DNA from: UBA1738 sp045658645
Lineage (GTDB): Bacteria; Bacillota; Clostridia; UBA1381
Assembly (NCBI GenBank): GCA_045658645.1
Contig: JAZOVJ010000040.1
Span: 1-48,008, forward strand
Direction of reading: 5' to 3'
DNA: 48,008 nt
Below are positions 1 through 7,127 of the stretch, piece after piece. Both the position numbers and the translations under genes were made by a program. Every line of letters begins with the position of its first letter. Positions within the stretch are counted from its first letter, which is position 1. The notes under the pieces are model-generated. The model made no database searches. It saw only the letters and a program-made list of their open reading frames with translations, and was not told the DNA's origin.

Positions 1-7
1 CATTGCC

Positions 8-907
8 CTATTTGCAATCCAACATTGCAACAGGATTTTTACGCATTATTGCATCAACAATTTCATTGTCCAGTCTTGGAAGGATATTCTTATAAATATA
101 TTCCATTCGTGGAACAGGCAACACTTTATGTTCATACCCAAACCCTGTAAAAAACATATCATCGTGAGAAAGAAGAATTTTATCCCCATATCCTGCATTA
201 TAAATTCTTTCAATCATAGTTATTTTGCCGGATATATATTCCTCCGAATCATTGTCATACATTCTGTCCAATCCTATATAGCAACCTAAGGAAGCAATCT
301 TAAGTATATATTCAAAATCATCAGTATCGCTGAGATGCCCAACTGTTATTTTTTGCGGGTCTACACCTCTATTAAATAATATTTGCAGTGCTTTTATTGC
401 GTTTTTGTTGTGTGCATTTGTATGAAGCACAATCGGTAAATCCAACTCTTTTTGGGCTAATGCAGAAGCTATCAACAATTTTTCGTCAAACTCCGAAATC
501 TCTGCCTCTTCAACTGCTGCTTTTATTATTCCTGCATTTATATTTTTAGCGTCATTCACATAATGCATCGCTATAGTTTCAGCACTCAACAAAGCTATAA
601 TGGGATTATATGTATGATAAAGGCCTGTCGAACAAACGATGTGAACACCGCTCCTTTTTGAAACTCTTTTTAACAATTCCACATCTCTTCCCACGTTTGG
701 CGGTGTGCAGTCAAGAAGGAGGTTAAGTCCATACTGTTTATTAAGGTATCTCAAAAAGCTTACTGCAGCATTTTCCAATTCTGTTTTGTCTATATATTTG
801 TCCCCCGACATTTTATTTAAAAATTCGCAGTAACAACAAATGTGTTCATGACTTAATGTCGATTTAACATTTTCACCATTTATTTTGCCTAAAACCGTAT
901 TTATCAT
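8..907 (-). CDS. Phosphotriesterase-like metal-dependent hydrolase
   Basis: A 299-aa protein of the phosphotriesterase-related branch of the amidohydrolase superfamily. The binuclear metal ligands expected for the family are visible: H20 and H22 (LSHEH motif), K129 in AGIIKA (the position of the carboxylated lysine), H162 (LHTNAH), H191 (GHLSD) and D249 (SHDD). The C-terminal RKNPVAML segment is also typical. Length matches the family, so the gene is complete at the left edge of the window. The natural substrate cannot be told; relatives act on lactones, phosphoesters or acylated sugars. It is transcribed divergently from the DMT permease, with its own promoter and a perfect inverted repeat just before the start codon, which suggests local repressor control. 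The family is firm; the substrate is unknown. Confidence 0.85.
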   Translation of the reverse strand: MINTVLGKINGENVKSTLSHEHICCYCEFLNKMSGDKYIDKTELENAAVSFLRYLNKQYGLNLLLDCTPPNVGRDVELLKRVSKRSGVHIVCSTGLYHTYNPIIALLSAETIAMHYVNDAKNINAGIIKAAVEEAEISEFDEKLLIASALAQKELDLPIVLHTNAHNKNAIKALQILFNRGVDPQKITVGHLSDTDDFEYILKIASLGCYIGLDRMYDNDSEEYISGKITMIERIYNAGYGDKILLSHDDMFFTGFGYEHKVLPVPRMEYIYKNILPRLDNEIVDAIMRKNPVAMLDCK

Positions 908-932
908 ATTAAGTTATTCATCCCCTTCTGTA

Positions 933-956
933 ATTGGTGATACTACAATCACCAAT
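933..956. promoter_or_regulatory. Perfect inverted repeat, likely operator
   Basis: Arms ATTGGTGA and TCACCAAT are perfect 8-bp reverse complements separated by 8 nt. The repeat lies between the minus-strand promoter (974-1002) and the phosphotriesterase start at 907, where a bound repressor would block initiation or elongation. No poly-T tract follows, so it is not a terminator. The cognate regulator is not obvious in the window. Confidence 0.5.
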
Positions 957-973
957 GGTGCTTATTAAAGTAT

Positions 974-1002
974 ATTTTATCACAACTAAAAAGAAATTGC
1001 AA
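974..1002 (-). promoter_or_regulatory. SigA-type promoter of the phosphotriesterase-like gene
   Basis: Read on the minus strand: TTGCAA, 17-nt spacer, TAAAAT. The inverted repeat at 933-956 lies just downstream. Confidence 0.6.
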
Positions 1003-1007
1003 TTACC

Positions 1008-1036
1008 TTGACTTTATTATTAAAAAGATATAAAAT
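1008..1036 (+). promoter_or_regulatory. SigA-type promoter of the EamA permease
   Basis: TTGACT, 17-nt spacer, TAAAAT, about 34 nt before the start codon at 1070. It is back to back with the promoter of the divergent hydrolase. Confidence 0.65.
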
Positions 1037-1069
1037 AGTTGTATTCTGCGTTTATGAGGTAATTTTACA

Positions 1070-1999
1070 ATGAACAGACAAAAACTCAAAGGAAATCTAT
1101 TACTTTTACTGACCTCTTTAGTTTGGGGAATTTCTTTTATTGCTCAAAGCAAAGGCGTTGAGCTTATCTCCCCTATGGCATTTAACGGCATAAGGTCAGT
1201 ATTGGGAGGTATTGTACTTCTCCCTGTCATCTTTTTCCTTGACCTTGGCAAGAAAAGAAAAGGCGTTAGTGTTTCGAAGATTGACAAAAATCTTATTATA
1301 GGCGGTCTTATCTGTGGATTGTGTTTATGTGTCGCATCAACCCTGCAGACTATGGGTATGGTTTACACAAGCCCCGGAAAATCAGGATTTATAACTGCAC
1401 TTTATATGGTAATTGTCCCTATTATCGGGCTTTTCACCGGCAAAAAAACACGACCTGTTATATGGATTTCGGTTTTAATTGCAGTTTGCGGTTTGTACCT
1501 AATGTGCATAAATTCAGAACTTTCTATAAATCAGGGTGACGTTTTAACCCTGCTATGCGCCGTAGTTTTTTCATTCCACATACTTGCCATAGACTACTTT
1601 TCACCCAAGGTTGACGGTGTTAAGCTTGCCTGTATGCAGTTCTTCGTATGCGGAATTATAAATCTTATTTACGTATTCTTGTTTGAAGAACCAAAGCTTG
1701 ACCCAATCCTTGATTGTTGGCTTTCTATCGGATATTCGGGAATCTTCTCCTGTGGTGTTGCATACACCCTGCAGATTGTTGGTCAAAAGTATACAGACCC
1801 GACCTCCGCTTCAATCCTTATGAGCTTGGAATCTGTGTTCGCAACCCTTACAACCGTTATTCTGGTTGCACTAGGCTGGAACTTAACAGGCGGTCAGCTT
1901 ACAGGTCGGGAAATCCTTGGTTGCATACTTATGTTCGTAGCTATTTTACTTGTTCAATTACCTGAACGTAAAAAAGCCGAATTTGTCGAAAAAGCTTGA
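1070..1999 (+). CDS. EamA/DMT-family permease
   Basis: A 309-aa integral membrane protein with two tandem EamA domains (about residues 10-145 and 155-297) and roughly ten hydrophobic helices. The start LLLLTSLVWGISFIAQ is typical of drug/metabolite transporter superfamily exporters, whose substrates include amino acids, nucleosides and other metabolites. The start codon follows a plausible Shine-Dalgarno (TGAGGT, about 8 nt upstream). The TGA stop at 1997-1999 lies inside the -35 box of the next transcription unit, so there is no room for a terminator between them. The substrate is unknown. The neighbouring lysine-riboswitch gene does not prove an amino acid role, because that riboswitch starts after this gene. 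Confidence 0.88.
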   Translation: MNRQKLKGNLLLLLTSLVWGISFIAQSKGVELISPMAFNGIRSVLGGIVLLPVIFFLDLGKKRKGVSVSKIDKNLIIGGLICGLCLCVASTLQTMGMVYTSPGKSGFITALYMVIVPIIGLFTGKKTRPVIWISVLIAVCGLYLMCINSELSINQGDVLTLLCAVVFSFHILAIDYFSPKVDGVKLACMQFFVCGIINLIYVFLFEEPKLDPILDCWLSIGYSGIFSCGVAYTLQIVGQKYTDPTSASILMSLESVFATLTTVILVALGWNLTGGQLTGREILGCILMFVAILLVQLPERKKAEFVEKA

Positions 2000-2025
2000 C
2001 AAATATGTAGGTACTGTAGTACAAT
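1996..2025 (+). promoter_or_regulatory. Promoter of the lysine-riboswitch transcript
   Basis: TTGACA (1996-2001), 18-nt spacer, TACAAT (2020-2025). The -35 box contains the stop codon of the upstream permease gene. The aptamer starts about 27 nt after the -10 box. Confidence 0.7.
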
Positions 2026-2051
2026 AAAGTAGTAAATTGTGGATATTAAAT

Positions 2052-2213
2052 AGGTAGAGGTGCGGAAATTATCAGTAGCATATTTTACAAAGGGTATTTT
2101 GAAATATGTGAAAGGAATTTTTGCCGAAGCTTGAATTTTTATACCCCGAAAATTCTCGCTGGTGTGCGTGCATAATATGTCTCACACTGTCACAATAACG
2201 TGGAGCGCTATCC
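2052..2213 (+). ncRNA. Lysine riboswitch (L box) aptamer
   Basis: The invariant blocks occur in order: AGAGGTGCGG, AGTAGCAT, AAAGG followed by GCCGAAGC, CTGGTG, ACTGTCAC and GTGGAGCGCTATC. P1 is closed by GGTAG (2053-2057) with CTATCC (2208-2213). This is the known lysine-sensing class that represses lysine synthesis or uptake genes when lysine is abundant. The gene it controls is the NhaC-type carrier at 2300. Confidence 0.95.
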
Positions 2214-2266
2214 TGATAATGAAACGGTACTTTTAGCACGATAGCAACACGCTTTCGTGCTTTTTT
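2207..2266 (+). terminator. Riboswitch expression platform: antiterminator and terminator
   Basis: The terminator stem is AGCACGA (2235-2241) with TCGTGCT (2255-2261), followed by a run of T to 2266. The competing antiterminator pairs GCTATC (2207-2212, the 3' side of P1) with GATAGC (2240-2245, inside the 5' arm of the terminator). Lysine binding would hold P1, free the terminator arm and stop transcription. The switch is therefore OFF with lysine. Confidence 0.85.
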
Positions 2267-2299
2267 GATATTCACAAAAAAATATTAGGAGGGTTTAAA

Positions 2300-3913
2300 A
2301 TGAAGATTTTAAACAAAAAAAACATCTTTGCCATCATTATGACAATGTTCGCTATTTGCTTTGCAACAGTGGCATTTGCATCAGGTGAAGGCACAGAAGC
2401 TGTGAGCAATTACTATGCAACATTCTGGGCAATGATTCCGCCTCTTGTAGCTATCGCACTTGCTCTTATCACAAAGGAAGTTTATTCTTCACTATTCATC
2501 GGTATCGCACTTGGCGGATTTTTAGCTGCCAACTGGAATCCTGTTGTTGCACTTGACAACGTTATTAACGAGGGTCTTATTGCTGCGGTTTCAGGAACAG
2601 CGGGTATCTTTATTTTCCTTGTAATCCTTGGTGCTTTAGTTGCCCTGATTAACAAGGCAGGCGGCAGCGCTGCATTTGGTCGTTGGGCAGAAACACACAT
2701 TAAGTCACGTACAGGCGCAATGTTTGCAACATTCATCCTTGGCGTACTTATCTTCATCGATGACTATTTCAACTGCCTAACAGTTGGTAGCGTTATGCGT
2801 CCTGTAACAGACACCCACAAGATTTCACGTGCAAAGCTTGCATTCTTAATCGATGCAACTGCTGCTCCTATCTGTATGATAGCTCCTGTTTCATCTTGGG
2901 CTGCTGCAGTTTCAGAGTTTGCTGAAGGCACAGGCCTTTCAGGTATCGAGCTATTCTGCCGTGCAATTCCTTATAACTTCTATTCACTACTTATGATTGT
3001 TTTCGTAATTTCAATCATTCTTATGAAGTTTGACTACGGTCCAATGAAGTTACACGAATACAACGCTATGACAAACGGTGACTTGTTCACAAGCGGTCAG
3101 GACGAAATTGAAAAATCTGAAGATATTGAAGCAAACCCAAAGGGCAAGGTTATCGACCTTATTCTTCCTGTAATCGTTCTTGTTGTTATTTCAATTATCG
3201 GCCTGCTTTATGTTGGTGAATACTTTGCAGGTGCAAACTTTATTGAAGCTTTTGGTAACACAGATGCAACTGTTGGTCTTCCTTGGGGTGCTATCGTTGC
3301 ACTAATCGTTACAATTATTTACCTGATTGCAAGAAGAGTTATTACATTTAAAGAAGCTATGCAGGCTATTCCACAGGGCTTTAAGGCAATGGTTCCTGCT
3401 ATTATGATTCTTACATTCGCAACAGCTCTTAAAAATATGACAGGTCTTTTGGGCGCTGCTGAATACGTTGAAACACTTATGAATTCTGCAGCAGCAGGTC
3501 TTGCAAACTTCTTACCTGCTATCATATTCTTAGTTGCTTGTGTACTTGCATTTTCAACAGGTACATCTTGGGGTACATTCGGTATTCTTATCCCGATTGT
3601 TGCTGCAATCTTTGATCCGACAAGCGAGCTTATGATTATCGGTATGTCAGCTTGTCTTGCAGGTGCTGTTTGTGGTGACCACTGCTCACCTATCTCAGAT
3701 ACAACAATTATGTCTTCAGCAGGAAGCCAGTCTAACCACGTTAACCACGTTTCAACTCAGCTTCCATATGCTATAACAGTGGCTGCAATTTCATTCGTGG
3801 TTTATATAATCGCCGCATTTGTTCAGAATGCCTACATACTACTTCCACTCGGTATCATTCTTACTGTTGGAACACTATTTGTAATTAAGGCTGTTACTAA
3901 AAAGCAGGCATAA
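2300..3913 (+). CDS. NhaC-superfamily carrier, probable lysine transporter
   Basis: A 537-aa polytopic membrane protein of the NhaC Na+/H+ antiporter superfamily. It begins with a cleavable-looking hydrophobic segment ending AFASG (about residue 29). Conserved stretches include IGIALGGFL, FIDDYFNCLTVG and CGDHCSPISDTTIMSSAGS, the last being a hallmark of NhaC-like carriers. The start at 2300 follows a strong TAGGAGGG site. Family membership alone would suggest sodium/proton antiport, but the lysine riboswitch immediately upstream argues for lysine import. NhaC-type carriers behind L boxes were predicted as lysine permeases in comparative genomics (from memory). It is alone in its transcription unit and ends at the terminator at 3924. 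Substrate is inference. Confidence 0.85.
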   Translation: MKILNKKNIFAIIMTMFAICFATVAFASGEGTEAVSNYYATFWAMIPPLVAIALALITKEVYSSLFIGIALGGFLAANWNPVVALDNVINEGLIAAVSGTAGIFIFLVILGALVALINKAGGSAAFGRWAETHIKSRTGAMFATFILGVLIFIDDYFNCLTVGSVMRPVTDTHKISRAKLAFLIDATAAPICMIAPVSSWAAAVSEFAEGTGLSGIELFCRAIPYNFYSLLMIVFVISIILMKFDYGPMKLHEYNAMTNGDLFTSGQDEIEKSEDIEANPKGKVIDLILPVIVLVVISIIGLLYVGEYFAGANFIEAFGNTDATVGLPWGAIVALIVTIIYLIARRVITFKEAMQAIPQGFKAMVPAIMILTFATALKNMTGLLGAAEYVETLMNSAAAGLANFLPAIIFLVACVLAFSTGTSWGTFGILIPIVAAIFDPTSELMIIGMSACLAGAVCGDHCSPISDTTIMSSAGSQSNHVNHVSTQLPYAITVAAISFVVYIIAAFVQNAYILLPLGIILTVGTLFVIKAVTKKQA

Positions 3914-3923
3914 AATCAAACAA

Positions 3924-3961
3924 AAAAAAGAGATGTGAATTTAATTTCACATCTCTTTTTT
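3924..3961. terminator. Bidirectional terminator between convergent genes
   Basis: A perfect stem, GAGATGTGAA with TTCACATCTC, has a 5-nt TTTAA loop. It is flanked by A-runs on the left and T-runs on the right, so it works on both strands. It ends the NhaC-type gene and overlaps the stop codon of the convergent sulfatase gene. Confidence 0.9.
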
Positions 3962-5849
3962 AATGTCTTCCCTTATAATAGTCACCTAAAACTATTGTAT
4001 CATTTACTTCTATACTCTGTCTGACACGTCTGTTTTGATTTTCAATATGCACTGTATCCTCTTCAACTATTTCTTCCTTTGACGGAACATAGTACATAGC
4101 ATTATCAAGCCAACCCCACGTTTCAAAATAGGCAAATCCGTTATTGTCCGGTGCCATTATATCGTTTCCTATATATTTACCTACGGCATCAAGTCCGAAA
4201 AGATTCACAAGTGTCGGTGCCCAGTCAATCGTCATCATAGGCTTGTCCATTTTAACCGACTTCATATTTTTTGAATAAATAAATGCAGGGACCGTATAGG
4301 ACAAGGTCTCGCCTTTCCACTCGTCTAATAAGTCTTCATCAGACACACCGTATGCAAAATGGTCAGTGTATGCAACAATTACTGTATTCTCTAAAAGTCC
4401 GTCTGCTTCAAGTCTTTCAAGCAATATTCTGAAAAACTCATCGGTATCGTGCGCTAAAATACGAATATTGTTCAGCTCTTCATTCTCTTCTTTTCCCAAA
4501 AGTTCAGGATAATATTCTTTTGCAAGTGTAAGTTTCTTACTGTCGCCCGTATACGGAAGATGGGCAGAATACGTTACCACAAAGTTGAAGAACGGTAATT
4601 TTTCCGTCATCTTTTCATATATGGCATCACTCTTTATCATATTTGTGTCAAGCTCCGCCTCGGTTCCCTCTATTCCAAAATCCTGCACGCTGTTATACTT
4701 GTCATAGCCAAAACTTTTATGCATAATACCCCTGTTATAAAAATCCGGGCTATTGAAATGGAATGAGTTTGCAGCATATCCTTCCTGCTTAAAAAGCCTT
4801 GCCAGAGCATACGGGAAACTGTTTGTGCTGAAATTTGATGCTGAAATTGCAGATACAGGAGTGAAAAAACCCGTATTAAACGCAAACTCCGACCCGAATG
4901 TAAACCCTGCACCAAAAAACGGTGCATTATAGTTTGTGAAGTTTATTCCGTTTTGCATCATATTATAAATGGTTGGTGTATGTTCCTTATCTATCATCCA
5001 GGTGTCCATACTCTCCATCATAACCGCAATCACGTTTTTTCCTTTAAATATATCTGAATACTTGTTCTTTTCGGGTTGTCCCTTTTCTTCGAAAAACTCA
5101 TCGACCCGCTTGAACTCTGCCTCTCCGTATCCGTCAAATGGGAACAGAGTTGTGAAAAAGTCGCGGAATGTAAGCTGATATATCCCCGTAATTTCGATAC
5201 ATTTATTTATATCATTAAAATTTTGGTAAACAACCCTTGGCTTTTTCCATACGTCCCATTGGTTTTGGGAATCGCCATATAGCCAAGGCTGCATACATAT
5301 ATGACAACATACAAGCACTATTAACGGTACCAACGCTGCCCACTTTCTTTTCTTTTTGGCAATATCAGGCTTGTTCCAGAAAACAAGAGCTAAAACCAAA
5401 AATGCAATTTCGAGAACAAGAAAAATGATGACACGCTCATCAATCTGTTTTATAACGTGGTCTAAATAATCTGCTCCCTCTCCTGCTAACATAATACTTT
5501 TAAGCCAGAAGAACTGGTCAAAAATCTTATAATATATATATTGGCTAAATGAAAGGATTGTAAATATTCCCGAAACAATCCCGAAAGTTATTTTTCCGCT
5601 TCTTTTAGGTAACACGAAAACGCAAAATCCTGTAATCAGGCAAATCCACGCTGCCGTGAAAAATTTTAACATCACCTTAACATAGCCTTCGCTGAAAAAT
5701 CCCGGAGTTAAAAGGTTACGAATACATAATTCCGGCATGACCAGTGCTAAAATACAATATAAAATAAAATGGTACTTCTTTATAATACCAAGTATATATT
5801 TAAAACCCAAAAATCCACTCTCCGTTCTTTTTATAACTATTTTCTCCAA
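3960..5849 (-). CDS. LTA synthase-like membrane sulfatase (phosphoglycerol transferase family)
   Basis: A 629-aa protein with about five N-terminal membrane helices (residues 25-40, 60-80, 88-108, 140-158, 170-187) and an extracellular sulfatase-fold domain (about 270-585). Catalytic features of LtaS-type enzymes are visible: E279 in MMES (metal), T317 in GAGFTFGSEF (nucleophile position), H430 in YSAHLPY and D496-H497 in YTDHFAYG. The family transfers glycerol phosphate from phosphatidylglycerol to glycolipid or polymer outside the membrane. The exact product (lipoteichoic acid or another phosphoglycerol-decorated polymer) is not decided by sequence. Start is uncertain: TTG at 5849 has no upstream SD and lies only a few bases after the predicted transcription start, whereas TTGGAG at 5849-5844 would serve a non-ATG codon (GTT 5837 or ATA 5834). 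Confidence 0.85.
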   Translation of the reverse strand: MEKIVIKRTESGFLGFKYILGIIKKYHFILYCILALVMPELCIRNLLTPGFFSEGYVKVMLKFFTAAWICLITGFCVFVLPKRSGKITFGIVSGIFTILSFSQYIYYKIFDQFFWLKSIMLAGEGADYLDHVIKQIDERVIIFLVLEIAFLVLALVFWNKPDIAKKKRKWAALVPLIVLVCCHICMQPWLYGDSQNQWDVWKKPRVVYQNFNDINKCIEITGIYQLTFRDFFTTLFPFDGYGEAEFKRVDEFFEEKGQPEKNKYSDIFKGKNVIAVMMESMDTWMIDKEHTPTIYNMMQNGINFTNYNAPFFGAGFTFGSEFAFNTGFFTPVSAISASNFSTNSFPYALARLFKQEGYAANSFHFNSPDFYNRGIMHKSFGYDKYNSVQDFGIEGTEAELDTNMIKSDAIYEKMTEKLPFFNFVVTYSAHLPYTGDSKKLTLAKEYYPELLGKEENEELNNIRILAHDTDEFFRILLERLEADGLLENTVIVAYTDHFAYGVSDEDLLDEWKGETLSYTVPAFIYSKNMKSVKMDKPMMTIDWAPTLVNLFGLDAVGKYIGNDIMAPDNNGFAYFETWGWLDNAMYYVPSKEEIVEEDTVHIENQNRRVRQSIEVNDTIVLGDYYKGRH

Positions 5850-5863
5850 AAAACGACAAAAAA

Positions 5864-5892
5864 ATTATATCACAAAGCCAAAGGATAATCAA
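5864..5892 (-). promoter_or_regulatory. Promoter of the LTA synthase-like gene
   Basis: Minus strand: TTGATT, 17-nt spacer, TATAAT, with a TG one base before the -10 box. Predicted transcription starts near 5857, very close to the start codon. Confidence 0.75.
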
Positions 5893-5900
5893 CACAAATT

Positions 5901-5934
5901 AAAAAAAAGAACAGCCATTATTTTAGCTGTTCTT
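5901..5934 (-). terminator. Terminator of rnmV
   Basis: On the minus strand, AAGAACAGC pairs with GCTGTTCTT around a 10-nt loop, followed by a run of eight T. The upstream arm lies inside the last codons of the RNase M5 gene, whose stop codon falls in the loop. Confidence 0.85.
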
Positions 5935-6519
5935 ATTGATTTCTGACAGTAAACTTTCGACAGTTTCCTTGTCTGACATTCTGTTAACCGCATCCAAAAG
6001 CATATTTGCAGATAGTTTTGACGGAAGTCCAAGCTTTAGTGCAAGTTTCTTCCTGCGTTCCGCACTTTTTTCTCCGCCCGATAGCCCCATCTTGAAAAAG
6101 TCAGTTTTGGTAAGCTTTGCTTTGGGCTTTTCACACTCTCCGCAAACGGTGCATCCGCTTTTTATAAGTGCATCGGTTATTATCTCTTCGGTTATCCCTT
6201 CAACCCCCAAAAGTCCCTCTTTTCCACCAACAGTTTTTCGTTTTTCCTTTCCGGCAATTTCGGGGATATATGCATGCTTAACCTGTTCTTCAGGCACAAG
6301 CTGTTTTATAAAATTGCGTATTTTTATTCCTGCACTGTCCGAGTCGGTTAAAATCACAATGCCCGTCTTTTCAGCAAGAGTTTTGATTGTTTGCTGGTCT
6401 TTCTTATTATTAAAAACAGAAAAACCGTCTACAACAAAAATAAAACTGTCCAAAAATCCTGACAGCTTGATTTTATCGTATTTCCCCTCAACAATAATTG
6501 CTTCTTTTACTTTTAACAT
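5923..6519 (-). CDS. rnmV: Ribonuclease M5 (5S rRNA maturation)
   Basis: A 198-aa protein with an N-terminal TOPRIM domain (about residues 5-95) and the C-terminal domain typical of M5. TOPRIM acidic motifs are clear: VEGKYD near residue 11 and LTDSDSAG near 57. The following IPEIAGKEKRKTVGGKEGLLGVE segment is characteristic of RnmV rather than primase. The enzyme trims both ends of 5S rRNA precursor with ribosomal protein uL18 as cofactor. The ATG at 6519 has GGAG 7 nt upstream. In many Firmicutes it sits next to ksgA; here it is a single-gene unit with its own promoter and terminator. A 202-codon open frame on the opposite strand is a shadow. Confidence 0.92.
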   Translation of the reverse strand: MLKVKEAIIVEGKYDKIKLSGFLDSFIFVVDGFSVFNNKKDQQTIKTLAEKTGIVILTDSDSAGIKIRNFIKQLVPEEQVKHAYIPEIAGKEKRKTVGGKEGLLGVEGITEEIITDALIKSGCTVCGECEKPKAKLTKTDFFKMGLSGGEKSAERRKKLALKLGLPSKLSANMLLDAVNRMSDKETVESLLSEINKNS

Positions 6520-6549
6520 ATCAAATCTCCGACACGTTTTCTAAGGTAT

Positions 6550-6578
6550 ATCCTACCATTTTTGAAAGAATATGTCAA
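6550..6578 (-). promoter_or_regulatory. Promoter of rnmV
   Basis: Minus strand: TTGACA, 17-nt spacer, TAGGAT. It lies between the microprotein terminator and the rnmV start. Confidence 0.7.
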
Positions 6579-6590
6579 TATACAAAATGA

Positions 6591-6620
6591 ACTCAAGGGT
6601 CTCCCCTTGAGTCCTTTTTT
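6591..6620. terminator. Bidirectional hairpin terminator after the microprotein gene
   Basis: Stem ACTCAAGGG (6591-6599) with CCCTTGAGT (6604-6612), loop TCTC. The plus strand continues CCTTTTTT. The minus strand continues TCATTTTG, a weaker T tract, directly downstream of the microprotein stop codon. Confidence 0.75.
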
Positions 6621-6624
6621 CATT

Positions 6625-6783
6625 TTAGCAACAAGGATCATGGTCGCAACAGTTATTATCACAACAGTTATTACCGCCATACGAATTTCCGTCATTACAG
6701 AAGCAAAGAACAAAAACCACTATGATTATAATCCAAATCCAACTACTGTCATTATTATTTCCGCATCCTCCAAAAAGTCCCAT
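6625..6783 (-). CDS. Cysteine-rich membrane microprotein (52 aa)
   Basis: A small gene with its own signals. ATG at 6783 is preceded by AAAGGAGG (6793-6800 on the complement, about 9 nt away) and a TATAAT box, and it is followed by a hairpin. The protein starts MGLFGGCGNNN, has one hydrophobic helix (about residues 15-29, WIWIIIIVVFVLCFC) and ends in an Asn/Asp/Cys-rich tail with CC pairs at 40-41, 45-46 and 51-52; there are nine cysteines in all. I recall short glycine-rich one-helix proteins of similar form, such as the sporulation-associated YjcZ type, being common in Firmicutes; membership is inferred from form only. The tail could bind metal or form disulfides. Function unknown. Confidence 0.75.
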   Translation of the reverse strand: MGLFGGCGNNNDSSWIWIIIIVVFVLCFCNDGNSYGGNNCCDNNCCDHDPCC

Positions 6784-6809
6784 AATAAAAATCCTCCTTT
6801 CTAACTTAT

Positions 6810-6815
6810 ATTATA
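6810..6815 (-). promoter_or_regulatory. -10 box of the microprotein gene
   Basis: Perfect TATAAT on the minus strand, 27 nt before the microprotein start codon. No convincing -35 box is seen at 16-18 nt, so it may rely on an activator or another sigma factor. Confidence 0.5.
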
Positions 6816-6845
6816 CATTACGCTAAAAAGGAGAATTTGTGAATT

Positions 6846-7127
6846 TTAAATTTCTTTTTCCCAGAAAACGAACACGCCCTCAGGGGTTTTTGTCATATAC
6901 AAAACGAAATTTTTAGGATATGTATTGACAACACAAGACCATCCCTCATCTGTTTGAGTTATTTCTGAATATGTAGCGTTTGGGAAATGGCTTTCAAGGT
7001 AGTCTGACACCGTCTGATGCTGCTCTTTAAATCTAATTTTATTGAACATTCCGTTTCCTTTATAGAAGTTATATGCCCCAAGCGCTGCTGCTCCTAAAAG
7101 AAACAGTTTTCGACTTTTCTTACTCAT
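6846..7127 (-). CDS. Small membrane-anchored protein of unknown function
   Basis: A 93-aa protein beginning MSKKSRKLFLLGAAALGAYNFYKG: a basic N-terminus, then one hydrophobic segment (about residues 8-20), then a soluble, presumably extracytoplasmic domain with SDYLESHFPNATYSEI and WSCVVNTYPKNFVLYM. I do not recognise the family. ATG at 7127 is preferred because AGGTG lies 6 nt upstream and the ATG overlaps the xre stop in the 8-nt ATGnnTAA pattern seen at other junctions of this operon. A GTG at 7136 would add three residues. It is the last gene of the translation operon and is likely translationally coupled to the HTH regulator. No clear terminator follows. Confidence 0.7.
   Translation of the reverse strand: MSKKSRKLFLLGAAALGAYNFYKGNGMFNKIRFKEQHQTVSDYLESHFPNATYSEITQTDEGWSCVVNTYPKNFVLYMTKTPEGVFVFWEKEI

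Noticed and set aside
2072..2275. 67-codon minus-strand frame
   Set aside because: Lies entirely within the lysine riboswitch and its terminator, which explain the conservation and structure.
5936..6544. Open frame of 202 codons on the plus strand opposite rnmV
   Set aside because: Slightly longer than rnmV, but it is Ser/Phe/Ile-rich shadow sequence with no SD, while the minus frame has clear TOPRIM motifs, SD, promoter and terminator.
6562..6804. Overlapping 80-codon plus and 66-codon minus frames near the microprotein
   Set aside because: Neither has an SD or recognisable composition; the 52-aa minus-strand frame at 6625-6783 has all the signals.
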